Assembly (NCBI GenBank): GCA_023392515.1
Contig: JAEVYX010000124.1
Span: 1 to 10,779 of the forward strand
Direction: 5' to 3'
Length of the DNA stretch: 10,779 bases
DNA from: Bacillota bacterium
Lineage (GTDB): Bacteria; Bacillota; Clostridia; Christensenellales; Aristaeellaceae
Part shown: positions 1 to 6,572 of the stretch, piece by piece
Layout: each line of letters starts with the position of its first letter
How positions within the stretch are numbered: position 1 is the stretch's first letter
Made by a program: the position numbers and the translations under genes
Notes under the pieces: model-generated
What the model was told of the DNA's origin: nothing
The model's database searches: none
What the model saw: the letters and a program-made list of their open reading frames with translations, nothing else

Positions 1-515
1 ATCCCCGACCTGGACACCGCATAAGCCGAATTCTCATAAACTCCCCGGGTTTTTTTGACCGCCCGGATCGTCAGCCAAACGCTGGAGATGGCAATCACAA
101 CACTCAATGCATACAGCACATTGACAATGGGATAATCCTTATACACTGGAACAACGTATGCATTTGGGCTATAGATGATCCAAAACGCCATCAGATAGGT
201 ATATCCTCTCCATATGATGCTGTGGCAATACCGCCTGCGGCCCAGCCGGTACCACAATATCAAAGAAAACAAACCTGGAATGAGATTCAATAAATAGAAC
301 AGCAAGCCGCATGCACCGATAAAGGTTGTAAAATTCTGAATCGTTACCATGGGCAAAAGCGTTTTGCCCAGCCATCCATCCAGCGCAGTCATGGCGACCG
401 TATAAAAAAGGCCAAAGACAAAGCTTGCGGGCAGCATAATGAGAAGGCATACCGCCCAATGCAGCCCCAGGCTGGGCTTGCCCACTCCCGCCCGGGCTAT
501 TTCATGATTTTCCAC
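1..515 (-). CDS. integral membrane protein of unknown function, 3' end cut by window edge
   Basis: An open frame of 171 codons without a stop runs from a GTG at 515 off the left edge. The GTG is chosen because GGAGGA (523-528 on the minus strand) lies 7 bases upstream. The first ATG in the other frame (532) hits a stop after ten codons. The product begins MENHEIARAG and shows about four hydrophobic segments, near residues 19-42, 62-88, 103-117 and 129-152. A basic stretch (YRLGRRRY) follows the second segment and another (RAVKKTR) follows the last, suggesting cytoplasmic loops. No signal peptide or catalytic motif is recognised. The gene starts 33 bases after the HAD gene stop on the same strand, so the two are probably co-transcribed. 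The family is not recognised; a transporter part or small integral membrane protein are both possible. An overlapping 96-residue reading frame at 169-459 is a shadow. Confidence 0.75.
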   Translation of the reverse strand, partial: MENHEIARAGVGKPSLGLHWAVCLLIMLPASFVFGLFYTVAMTALDGWLGKTLLPMVTIQNFTTFIGACGLLFYLLNLIPGLFSLILWYRLGRRRYCHSIIWRGYTYLMAFWIIYSPNAYVVPVYKDYPIVNVLYALSVVIAISSVWLTIRAVKKTRGVYENSAYAVSRSG

Positions 516-547
516 CGTTTCTTCCTCCGTCCATCTATACAAGATGG

Positions 548-1420
548 CTATTCCGGATTTCCTTTTTCCATAAGCGCCTGGGCCCCGTCCATTTGCGCCA
601 TGTGAAGCCCGGTTGTTTTTGCCGTGGCCGCAATCTGGTCCATCACCAGAAAAAGAATCTTCTCCATTTCGCCGGTTTCCGTGTACCTTGCAGGCGCCAC
701 AAAGTCCACCCGGCCCTGCAAAAGCATCCTGTTCACCATGTCCTTTTCGTTTCCCTGATACACCGCGATGGAATGCCCGTGGTTTTCCTTCACAAGCCGC
801 ATGCAGGGCACATCGGTCAAGCCATCCCCAATGTACACCATGTTCCGAAAAGGAATTCTCCGCTTGTTTTCGGGCGTAAATTCGTTCAGCTCCCTATGCT
901 GCGTCACATCCAGCACGCCCTTGTTGATGCGGAAAAGGAACTGGGTTTTGCTGGTATAGTTCACCGCCATGGCAGGCCAGATGGGCTCGCCGCTTTCATC
1001 ATAGCAATACTCCGCGGCATAAATCCGTTTGAACTCCCCGGCGATTTTCGTGCCTTCAATGATTTCCTTCAGTCCTGATGAAATGATATAATGCTCCACC
1101 GCAAGGCCCTTTTTTGCCGCGTAGCCGTTGATCCGGGAAAACCAGGTGTCAACGCCCTCAAACAATTCCACGCAAGAGCCGAGCTTACGAAACACCTCCC
1201 GGCTTAAGGGGAAGGCTTTCTTTTGCGCCTCCTGAATCATCACCAACATATAGGCCAGAATCTGGTCCATTTGATTGCCATTCATGGTTTGAAGGCATTT
1301 TTCCCAAAACGCCTCCGGTGTCATTTGAATCCCGGGGATGAAGGCATAATCCTGCATATCCCTGGGTGACAAGGTCTTATCAAAATCATACAGGATAGCA
1401 ACAATAGGCTGCATGTCCAA
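548..1420 (-). CDS. HAD-superfamily phosphatase/hydrolase
   Basis: This is a 290-residue soluble protein of the haloacid dehalogenase superfamily, whose members mostly hydrolyse phosphate esters through an aspartyl-phosphate. All four motifs are visible: motif I YDFDKTL with nucleophile D12 and acid/base D14; motif II IISSG (S114/S115); a likely motif III lysine at K158; and motif IV GDGLTD (D199, D203), which binds Mg2+. The cap is inserted between motifs I and II (about residues 20-110), the C1 arrangement seen in phosphoserine-phosphatase-like members. The start is TTG at 1420, with AAAGGGGGG about 6 bases upstream; the ATG two codons later (1414) is an alternative with looser spacing. The substrate cannot be read from the sequence. 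It lies between two membrane-protein genes on the same strand, with gaps of 77 and 32 bases, suggesting one transcript. The HAD assignment is firm; the reaction is unknown. Confidence 0.88.
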   Translation of the reverse strand: MDMQPIVAILYDFDKTLSPRDMQDYAFIPGIQMTPEAFWEKCLQTMNGNQMDQILAYMLVMIQEAQKKAFPLSREVFRKLGSCVELFEGVDTWFSRINGYAAKKGLAVEHYIISSGLKEIIEGTKIAGEFKRIYAAEYCYDESGEPIWPAMAVNYTSKTQFLFRINKGVLDVTQHRELNEFTPENKRRIPFRNMVYIGDGLTDVPCMRLVKENHGHSIAVYQGNEKDMVNRMLLQGRVDFVAPARYTETGEMEKILFLVMDQIAATAKTTGLHMAQMDGAQALMEKGNPE

Positions 1421-1497
1421 CCGAAATCCCCCCTTTCGTATGAAGATGACGAGAAGCGGGGTTTATACCGCCGTCTCATCCTGAGAGGCTTCCCACT

Positions 1498-1920
1498 CTA
1501 CCGGATTGCCGGAAAAAGATAATCCCTTCTCTTTTTGAAGTAGATATAATTGGGCAGCCACCAGACCAGGCTTAGAATGATAAGGGAAATAACAAAGAAA
1601 AGGCCGTCAAAGAGGCCCGACCCTCCGCCAATGGAAAGCACGACGGTCTCCACTCCCAGCAAAATCATGTTCCGGTTATACCCTTCCATGTCCAGCTTTT
1701 TCAATAGCTTGTACACCGATACTTGCAGGATATAAAGCCCGGCGCTTAGCACGTAGATAAGAAAGAAGGGGCTGAACAGCGTGCCGATGTTGGCCATAAG
1801 GCCGATTGCGCCCAGCACAAAGCCTATAGGAAACCGGATATTCACGTAAAAACGGAACCATTTCATGCCCATTGGCGCGTTTACCATCTTCTCCAAAAAG
1901 TAATTCGGATTGTCCTCCAT
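1498..1920 (-). CDS. small integral membrane protein, unknown function
   Basis: This encodes a 140-residue hydrophobic protein beginning MEDNPNYFLEKMV. About four membrane segments are seen, near residues 28-46, 50-70, 84-100 and 104-124. A positively charged loop (KLLKKLD) lies between the second and third, and the C-terminus is basic (YFKKRRDY), consistent with both facing the cytoplasm. The frame stays open upstream to 2019. The ATG at 1920 is preferred because GGGGAG lies about 5 bases before it, and because the longer version would begin inside a terminator hairpin (2011-2055) and has a non-hydrophobic, unpromising extension. It is the first gene of the left minus-strand cluster. The family is not recognised and no function is assigned. 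Confidence 0.75.
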   Translation of the reverse strand: MEDNPNYFLEKMVNAPMGMKWFRFYVNIRFPIGFVLGAIGLMANIGTLFSPFFLIYVLSAGLYILQVSVYKLLKKLDMEGYNRNMILLGVETVVLSIGGGSGLFDGLFFVISLIILSLVWWLPNYIYFKKRRDYLFPAIR

Positions 1921-2010
1921 ACGCTCTCCCCTGCTCCATACAAAATCCCTTTGGTGATTGAATGTGACATGATGACCTGCATTGGTATTTCCGCGCAAAC
2001 GGTGCGCTGG

Positions 2011-2055
2011 AAAAAACATCCTATATGAAAATCATATCAGATTTTCCATAGGATG
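2011..2055 (-). terminator. Rho-independent terminator after the sensor kinase gene
   Basis: Reading the minus strand, arm CATCCTATGGAAAATC (2055-2040), a six-base loop, and arm GATTTTCATATAGGATG (2033-2017) form a nearly perfect stem with one bulge or mismatch. Six T residues follow (2016-2011). It lies about 60 bases past the kinase stop codon, in the right orientation to end the two-component operon. The stem is AT-rich, so it may be leaky. A dyad operator is a less likely reading because of the T run. Confidence 0.72.
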
Positions 2056-2116
2056 TAAACGCGGAATTTGTTGAAATTTTGTGTGCAATGTGAAGTGGAC
2101 GGCTGTATGGAAGTGC

Positions 2117-3574
2117 TCACTCAGCCGGGCTGATCCCCCGGAATGTGAAAACCACCCTGGTCCCCTTTTCTCCGTCGCTAAACAGGGAAAGCTCTCCCCC
2201 ATGGCGCAGGGCTATCTGCTTTGCAATGGAAAGCCCCAGCCCCGACCCCGGGCCGTTCTTTTCTTTTCCGCCCCGAAAAAACCTGTCGAACACATAGGGC
2301 AGCTCCGCCGCCGGAATCCCCGGCCCTTCATCTGCAACGGTCACATCAGCCCCGGTCAAGGTTACCGTAACCCGGCTCCCCGGTGGCGAGTATTTTACGG
2401 CGTTGTCAAGCAAAATCAAAAACATCTGCCGCAGCCTGCCATAATCGCCTGCCACGGCCACCGGCTCCTCCGTTTTCTGAAGGCTGATCTCCATCTGCTT
2501 TTCCCTGGCCAACTGCCTTGCGCTGTGCACCGCGTCGTCCAATACCTCCCCAAGGCTTAATGTGGACACCTCCATGGGAAAGTCCATGTTCTGCAGTTTA
2601 TTCAAATCCATCAAATCATCCACCAGGCGGCTTAGGGATACCGCCTCCCGCAGCATGCTCCTGTGGTATTCCTCCACCTGTTCCTTTCCGGTTACCACCC
2701 CGTCAGACAGCGCTTCCAGCGAGCCCCGCAGCACGGTGACCGGTGTGCGCAGCTCGTGGGATATACTGGCGACAAAATCCTGCCGCATCTTTTCCAGCTT
2801 TTCCCCTTCCCGCTTGGCATCAAGCAGCCTGTCGCTCAGCACATCCATGGTTTGGGCCAGTTCTCCGATTTCATCCCCCTGGCGGATGCCCGTTTTTTCT
2901 CCATAGCCCCCTTGGGAAAGGTGCAGCGCGGTTTCCTTCATCCGCCTGAGGGGCCCCACAAACTTGAGGGACAGCATAAAGGCGGGAATCACCGCCAGCA
3001 ATAGCGCCGCGCCCAGGCTGATAAGCAAAATCCGCTCGCCCTGGGCTACAGCTTCCTGCTGGCCCGACAACGCGTCGTGTAAAAGCAGCGCGCCCACCAC
3101 CCTGTCACCTGCCCGGATGGGCGCGCCCACGGTAAGGGCGGGGGCGTCCAGCAAGCTGCTGAACCCTTCGCTGAAGGTGACCTGCCCCTGGAAAACCGCC
3201 GCCACCACATCTTCCGCGTCCGAGGGCAAATCCCGGTAGGTGGGCTGGGCGCCCATCATCCGCCCGGATGTCAAAAGCTCCAGGTTTTCATCCACAATCC
3301 ATACATCCGCCATGGCAATCTCGTTAAGGAAGCGAATATAGGCGCCATAGCCGCCCATCATGCCGCCCATCGCGCCGCCGGATGTGCCGCCGTTGCCTGC
3401 GTAGGAGGACAGCGTATCGGTCATGGCGATAGCTCGCTTCCCCAATTCCTGCTTGTTGATTTCCGTGGTGTAGCCCGTAAACAGCATTTGAAAGGCAATG
3501 CCAATAAACGCCGAAAAGAGCAGCAGCGCGGCGGCAAAATAGGCCAGGAGCCTCCTTGCCAGCTTACTTTTCAT
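2117..3574 (-). CDS. membrane sensor histidine kinase (HAMP, HisKA, HATPase_c)
   Basis: This 485-residue sensor kinase autophosphorylates on histidine and passes phosphate to the adjacent response regulator. Domains in order: membrane segment about 9-33; extracytoplasmic sensor about 34-180; second membrane segment about 181-206; HAMP about 207-260; HisKA with H-box SHELRTP (phosphorylated H273); ATPase domain with N-box DNAVKYS (N391), G1 box DEGPGI (415-420), F box FDRFFR and G2 box GSGLGLS (443-449). All catalytic boxes are intact. The sensor region carries an unusual Gly/Met/Ser stretch (residues 60-77, including GGAMGGMMGG). The start overlaps the end of the response regulator gene by 11 bases, so translation is probably coupled. 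The signal is unknown. Given the secreted ferritin-like protein encoded divergently, which also has a Met/Gly-rich tail, a metal or redox cue is a possible inference. Confidence 0.95.
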   Translation of the reverse strand: MKSKLARRLLAYFAAALLLFSAFIGIAFQMLFTGYTTEINKQELGKRAIAMTDTLSSYAGNGGTSGGAMGGMMGGYGAYIRFLNEIAMADVWIVDENLELLTSGRMMGAQPTYRDLPSDAEDVVAAVFQGQVTFSEGFSSLLDAPALTVGAPIRAGDRVVGALLLHDALSGQQEAVAQGERILLISLGAALLLAVIPAFMLSLKFVGPLRRMKETALHLSQGGYGEKTGIRQGDEIGELAQTMDVLSDRLLDAKREGEKLEKMRQDFVASISHELRTPVTVLRGSLEALSDGVVTGKEQVEEYHRSMLREAVSLSRLVDDLMDLNKLQNMDFPMEVSTLSLGEVLDDAVHSARQLAREKQMEISLQKTEEPVAVAGDYGRLRQMFLILLDNAVKYSPPGSRVTVTLTGADVTVADEGPGIPAAELPYVFDRFFRGGKEKNGPGSGLGLSIAKQIALRHGGELSLFSDGEKGTRVVFTFRGISPAE

Positions 3575-4259
3575 CCACCTTCACCTCGCATTTATAGCCC
3601 ACGCCCCAAATGGTCTTAATCTCCCAGCCGCTGGGATGAAAGGGTTCCAGCTTTGCCCGAAGGCGCTTGATATGGGAATCCACCGTGCGGCTGTCGCCGA
3701 AATAGTCGTAGCCCCACAGGCTTTCCAGCAGGTTGTCCCGGGAGAACACCTTGTTGGTATGGCTGGCCAGCGTCCACAAAATTTCCAGTTCCTTCTTGGT
3801 GAGGGGCACCTCATCCCCACCGATCAGGGCCGTGTAGTCCGTCAAGTTCAGGGAAAGGTTGCCCAGCGTCAGCGTTTGCTTTTGCCCGGTATCGCCCCTT
3901 GAAAGGCGCCGCAGCAGCGCCCGCACCCTGGCCATGACCTCTGCCGGGGAAAAGGGCTTTACGATATAATCATCCGCTCCGATATCCAGGCCCATGATCC
4001 TTTCAAAATCCTCGCCCCGAGCGGTAATCATGATGATGGGCACGCTGGATGTTTTGCGAATCTCCCGGCAAACGGCAAAGCCGTCCACCTTTGGCATCAT
4101 CACATCCAGCAGCACCACATCCGGCGAAAGCTTGGCAAAAAGCTCCAGCGCCTCCTGCCCGTCCCCGGCAGTATGGGGCGTATGCCCTTCCTTTTTCAGG
4201 TACTCCTCCAATATGGAGGCGATCTGCCTGTTATCATCAGCAATAAGAACTTTTGCCAT
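3564..4259 (-). CDS. OmpR/PhoB-family response regulator
   Basis: This 231-residue DNA-binding regulator has a receiver domain at about residues 1-120: acidic pair D8/D9, phospho-acceptor D52 in LLDVMMP, conserved T79 and K101 in VKPFS. A C-terminal winged-helix domain follows (about 128-228), with LTKKELEIL, SRDNLLESLWG, RTVDSHIKRLRAKL and IWGVGYK typical of the family. The ATG at 4259 has GGGAGGGG about 5 bases upstream. It is the first gene of a two-gene operon; the kinase start overlaps its last codons by 11 bases. It is divergent from the ferritin-like gene, with 218 bases between them that hold repeated TTTGCCA motifs. One copy of the motif lies over this gene's start codon. Autoregulation and control of the divergent gene are inferred, not shown. 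Confidence 0.95.
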   Translation of the reverse strand: MAKVLIADDNRQIASILEEYLKKEGHTPHTAGDGQEALELFAKLSPDVVLLDVMMPKVDGFAVCREIRKTSSVPIIMITARGEDFERIMGLDIGADDYIVKPFSPAEVMARVRALLRRLSRGDTGQKQTLTLGNLSLNLTDYTALIGGDEVPLTKKELEILWTLASHTNKVFSRDNLLESLWGYDYFGDSRTVDSHIKRLRAKLEPFHPSGWEIKTIWGVGYKCEVKVDEK

Positions 4260-4448
4260 AGGCCCCTCCCGGTATGTCTTTATACCTATGATACCAATAC
4301 TTTATGGCAAAAGTATGTCGGATGGTGCAGTTTTTGTGCCGGGACACGCTTTGAACCCGCAAAATGCCACATTTTTTCATTGTAAAAAACAAACTTTTGC
4401 CACATTGTTCCGTTATTCTTTCCTTACAGCAAAGCAAAGCTGGCAAAC
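4250..4448. promoter_or_regulatory. cluster of TTTGCCA motifs in the divergent regulatory region
   Basis: CTTTTGCCATA at 4250-4260 and its exact reverse complement at 4303-4313 form an 11-base inverted repeat. CTTTTGCCACA recurs at 4394-4404. CTGGCAAAC (4440-4448) contains the core TTTGCCA on the minus strand. A partial copy, AAAATGCCACA, is at 4361-4371. The sequence TGCCACATT repeats at 4365-4373 and 4398-4406, exactly 33 bases apart, which is about three helical turns. The cluster spans the gap between the response regulator and ferritin-like genes and overlaps both likely promoter zones. It may be the binding-site array of the adjacent response regulator; that link is inference. Confidence 0.5.
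4288..4297 (-). promoter_or_regulatory. candidate extended -10 element for the response regulator operon
   Basis: On the minus strand TTGGTATCAT (4297-4288) resembles an extended -10 (TG-n-TATAAT type), 29 bases before the response regulator start codon. A second -10-like TATAAA lies at 4284-4279. No convincing -35 hexamer is at the standard distance, so this is a weak prediction. Confidence 0.3.
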
Positions 4449-4477
4449 ACACAACAACAAAGAAAGAGGTGTTCCTT

Positions 4478-5191
4478 ATGAAAACCCGCAAAACCACATC
4501 CATCCTGACGGTACTGGCGCTGATCCTAGCTCTGATGCTGCCCGTGCTTTCCCTGGCGGAAACCAGCACCCCCGCCGCCCCCTACACCCTGGAGCAGATG
4601 CTAACCGCCGCGATTCAGGATGAATACAAGGCCCAGGCCCAATACCAGGCCGCCATCACCGCGCTTCAGGCGGAAAACCGCTTCTCCAACATTCTCAAAG
4701 CAGAAGGTACCCACATCGCTCTTTTGACGGCACTGTTTGAAACCCACGGCATCGCTCTTCCCGAAAACACCGCTGCCGGGCTTGTCACCACCCCCGCCAC
4801 GCTGGAAGAAGCTTACGCCCTCAGCGCCAAGGCGGAGTCGGAAAACACCGCCATGTACGATTCCTTCCTTGCCCAAACCGACCTGCCGGAGGATGTCCGC
4901 GCCGCCTTCACGGCCCTAAAAAACGCTTCCCAGAACCATTATGAAGCCTTCACAAAGGATATCGGCGCCGGCAGAAATGGAACTGGCACCCAATATGGCC
5001 GCGGCAACCGCAGACCCGCCGCAACGGACGATATGCCCTGCCTGGAAGACGGCGCACAGCGCGGCCCCAGGAACAACCGTTCCTGCCGCATGGGTGGACA
5101 AATGGGCGGCCGGATGGGCACTCAGATGGGCGGCCGCATGAACCGGCAGAATGCCTGCGATGGCGTTTGCGATGTGCTGATTCCGGAGTAA
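4478..5191 (+). CDS. secreted ferritin-like (DUF2202-type) protein with Met/Gly repeat tail
   Basis: This is a 237-residue exported protein. The frame is open from 4364, but the ATG at 4478 is chosen: it follows AAGAGGTG at good spacing and gives a clear signal peptide (MKTRK, hydrophobic core, cleavage likely after A27 in LSLAE). The mature part (about 35-165) is predicted helical and resembles the ferritin-like DUF2202 family. Possible metal ligands are E49 (QDEY), E76/H79 in EGTH, E122 in ENTAMY, and H154 in NASQNHYEAF. The C-terminal tail is low-complexity and basic. It holds five tetrapeptide units with Met every fourth residue (M205, 209, 213, 217, 221: MGGQ MGGR MGTQ MGGR MNRQ) and four cysteines (C188, C203, C227, C231, the last two as CDGVC). 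It probably acts outside the membrane. Family assignment is by pattern and function is unknown; metal binding is inferred. It is a single-gene transcript ending at the 5234-5262 terminator. Confidence 0.8.
   Translation: MKTRKTTSILTVLALILALMLPVLSLAETSTPAAPYTLEQMLTAAIQDEYKAQAQYQAAITALQAENRFSNILKAEGTHIALLTALFETHGIALPENTAAGLVTTPATLEEAYALSAKAESENTAMYDSFLAQTDLPEDVRAAFTALKNASQNHYEAFTKDIGAGRNGTGTQYGRGNRRPAATDDMPCLEDGAQRGPRNNRSCRMGGQMGGRMGTQMGGRMNRQNACDGVCDVLIPE
5089..5150 (+). repeat. in-gene tandem repeat encoding MGxQ/MGxR units
   Basis: The 3' part of the ferritin-like gene carries repeated ATGGGCGGCC-type units. ATGGGCGGCC at 5102 recurs 24 bases later at 5126, matching two tetrapeptide pairs, and a diverged unit ATGGGTGGA precedes them. 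This gives five successive Met-Gly tetrapeptides. Such short repeats can change copy number between strains. Confidence 0.75.
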
Positions 5192-5233
5192 GCAATATCA
5201 TTATCCTTACTAGAAGCTTACTCTAATTTAATA

Positions 5234-5262
5234 GGGCGCGGGGAAGTATCCCGCGCCTTTTT
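5234..5262 (+). terminator. Rho-independent terminator after the ferritin-like gene
   Basis: An 8-base perfect GC stem, GGCGCGGG (5235-5242) and CCCGCGCC (5250-5257), with a 7-base loop is followed by five T residues (5258-5262). It begins 43 bases after the ferritin-like stop codon. The 108 bases between it and the LacI promoter hold no gene or clear structure that I can see. Confidence 0.93.
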
Positions 5263-5370
5263 CAATATGCATGCAGCTAAAGACTCTCACCAATGCAGGG
5301 CAGCTTCGTGGTTTTTCGAGGCTGATGATGAAAGAATCCATATCAAAATGAAAAAGTCAGGAGAAAAAGC

Positions 5371-5398
5371 TTGACAAGTTCCCCAATGGGAATATAAT
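5371..5398 (+). promoter_or_regulatory. consensus sigma-A promoter of the LacI-family gene
   Basis: A perfect -35 TTGACA (5371-5376) and a perfect -10 TATAAT (5393-5398) are separated by 16 bases. The start point should fall near 5404-5407, just ahead of the operator at 5407-5425, so a bound repressor would cover the initial transcribed region. Confidence 0.9.
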
Positions 5399-5406
5399 GG
5401 AACAAG

Positions 5407-5425
5407 AAATTGTAACCGTTACCAA
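5407..5425 (+). promoter_or_regulatory. LacI-family operator O1 (autoregulatory)
   Basis: TTGTAACCGTTACCAA (5410-5425) is a dyad, GTAAC-C-GTTAC, with the central CG usual for LacI/GalR-family sites. It lies 11 bases past the -10 and ahead of the regulator's start codon. The 18-base string AAATTGTAACCGTTACCA recurs exactly before the transporter genes (6455-6472). It also resembles a CcpA cre site, so dual use is possible. Confidence 0.82.
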
Positions 5426-5443
5426 TTCGCAGGAGAGATATTT

Positions 5444-6439
5444 ATGCGCCCTACGATCAAGGATGTGGCCAAACACGCGGGAGTATCTGTGGCAACCGTC
5501 TCCAGGTATTTGAACAACAGTCCGCTCATTGCTCCCGACTCGGTAGAGAAAGTAAAGAACAGCATCAAAGAGCTGCAATATGAGCCCAGCTTTTTAGCCC
5601 GGAATATGGTCAGTCAAACTTCCTCCACCGTGGCGTTGGTGGTGGATGACAGCGATTCTGAAACCTTTGGAAACGACAATTTTTTAAAGATACAATACGG
5701 CGTGGAACATGCATTGGGCAAGCAGGGGTATTATTTGATGATCCTGAATCTTGGCAATGCCGCCAGGGAAAAAACCATGCAAAAGCTGATCCTGGAAAAG
5801 CGGGTAGACGGCATCATATTTCCGGCCCAGCTGATGAAAAAAAGTACCCTGCAATTTTTAATGGAGCGCTCCTTCCCCTATATCATTTTCGGCAGATATA
5901 ACCGGGCGGCCAGCAATTGGCTGGATTTGGACAATGTGATGGGCGGGCGGCTGGCAGCGCAAAAGCTTCTGAGCAAAGGCGCCCGGAAGCTTTGCTTTGT
6001 TGGAAATAATTATCAAAAAGTGTTTGTAAAAGAGCGGTTGGAAGGCTTCAGGCAGGCTTTGGTAGCGGCAGGCATCCCGGAAAGGGATGCTCCCATCCTA
6101 GAGATGCCAAGCAGTGTAATAAGCGGCGAGAAATTGATATCCCAAACGCGGGGGCAGGCAGATGGCTACGTCATCTCTGACGATATCACAGCCTTCGGCG
6201 CACTCCGGGCCCTGAAGGACCAAGGCATCCGCGTGCCAGATCTGATACAGGTTATCACCTTTGATGATCGAATCACCTCACAATTGTCTCAGCCTTGTTT
6301 GTCGGTGGTTGATATTGACGTATTCCAGTTGGGCATTCAGGCAGCAGTCATGCTGATGGCGCAAATGCAAACAACAACAGCCGTTACCCAGCAATGCCTG
6401 ATGCCGGTACGGTTAATTGAACGTGGGTCGACCAGATGA
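5444..6439 (+). CDS. LacI/GalR-family transcriptional repressor of the sugar-uptake locus
   Basis: This 331-residue regulator has an N-terminal helix-turn-helix (TIKDVAKHAGVSVATVSRYL, residues 4-23), the family hinge region (about 46-58, YEPSFLARNM), and a periplasmic-binding-protein-like sensor domain (about 62-331). Family features there include VDGIIFP (121-127), the FVGN segment (185-188) and ITFDD (271-275). The ATG at 5444 follows AGGAG about 9 bases upstream. The length is usual for the family. It has its own consensus promoter with an operator just downstream, and an identical operator precedes the next gene. The simplest model is autorepression plus repression of the transport operon, relieved by a sugar inducer. 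The inducer is probably a malto-oligosaccharide or related glucoside, judged only from the downstream GH13 enzyme. No terminator follows the gene, so read-through into the transporter genes is possible. Confidence 0.94.
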   Translation: MRPTIKDVAKHAGVSVATVSRYLNNSPLIAPDSVEKVKNSIKELQYEPSFLARNMVSQTSSTVALVVDDSDSETFGNDNFLKIQYGVEHALGKQGYYLMILNLGNAAREKTMQKLILEKRVDGIIFPAQLMKKSTLQFLMERSFPYIIFGRYNRAASNWLDLDNVMGGRLAAQKLLSKGARKLCFVGNNYQKVFVKERLEGFRQALVAAGIPERDAPILEMPSSVISGEKLISQTRGQADGYVISDDITAFGALRALKDQGIRVPDLIQVITFDDRITSQLSQPCLSVVDIDVFQLGIQAAVMLMAQMQTTTAVTQQCLMPVRLIERGSTR

Positions 6440-6454
6440 TTTTTTCTTCTGTCA

Positions 6455-6472
6455 AAATTGTAACCGTTACCA
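6455..6472 (+). promoter_or_regulatory. LacI-family operator O2 ahead of the ABC transporter operon
   Basis: The 18 bases AAATTGTAACCGTTACCA are identical to O1 (5407-5424). The site lies 15 bases after the regulator stop codon and 100 bases before the binding-protein start. I see no convincing -35/-10 pair in 6440-6572, so the site either controls an atypical promoter here or blocks read-through from the regulator promoter. Confidence 0.82.
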
Positions 6473-6572
6473 GTCGGAGGGAGGGATATTCGAAATAGCC
6501 ATACTATCACACCTTTTTGAACACGTAGGACTTGCACGACCGACTAACGAATTTTTATGGAGGGAAACAAAC

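Noticed and set aside
169..459. 96-residue minus-strand reading frame
   Set aside because: It is out of phase with the GTG-started frame 1-515, which has a ribosome site and membrane-protein character; this frame has neither.
1421..1497. Short TCTCA-GGA-TGAGA hairpin between the small membrane protein and HAD genes
   Set aside because: It has a five-base stem with a three-base loop and no T run; too weak to call a terminator.
1921..2010. Possible promoter for the left minus-strand cluster (TTGCGC, 18 bases, CATCAT)
   Set aside because: Both hexamers are poor matches and no second feature supports it.
1921..2019. 33-codon N-terminal extension of the small membrane protein
   Set aside because: It would begin inside the terminator hairpin, lacks a ribosome site, and its sequence is not hydrophobic or signal-like; the ATG at 1920 has a good Shine-Dalgarno.
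4364..4477. 38-codon extension upstream of the ferritin-like protein
   Set aside because: It would bury the clear signal peptide, and the ATG at 4478 has its own ribosome site.
5263..5370. Possible leader RNA or small gene between the terminator and the LacI promoter
   Set aside because: No reading frame with a ribosome site, no strong hairpin and no riboswitch-like pattern was seen.
6381..6388. CCGTTACC half-operator near the end of the regulator gene
   Set aside because: Only one half-site matches and it lies in coding sequence (Ala-Val-Thr codons); probably chance.
6417..6572. Extension of the binding protein into the regulator gene
   Set aside because: It overlaps the regulator's end and the operator; the ATG at 6573 has GGAGGG and starts a proper signal peptide.
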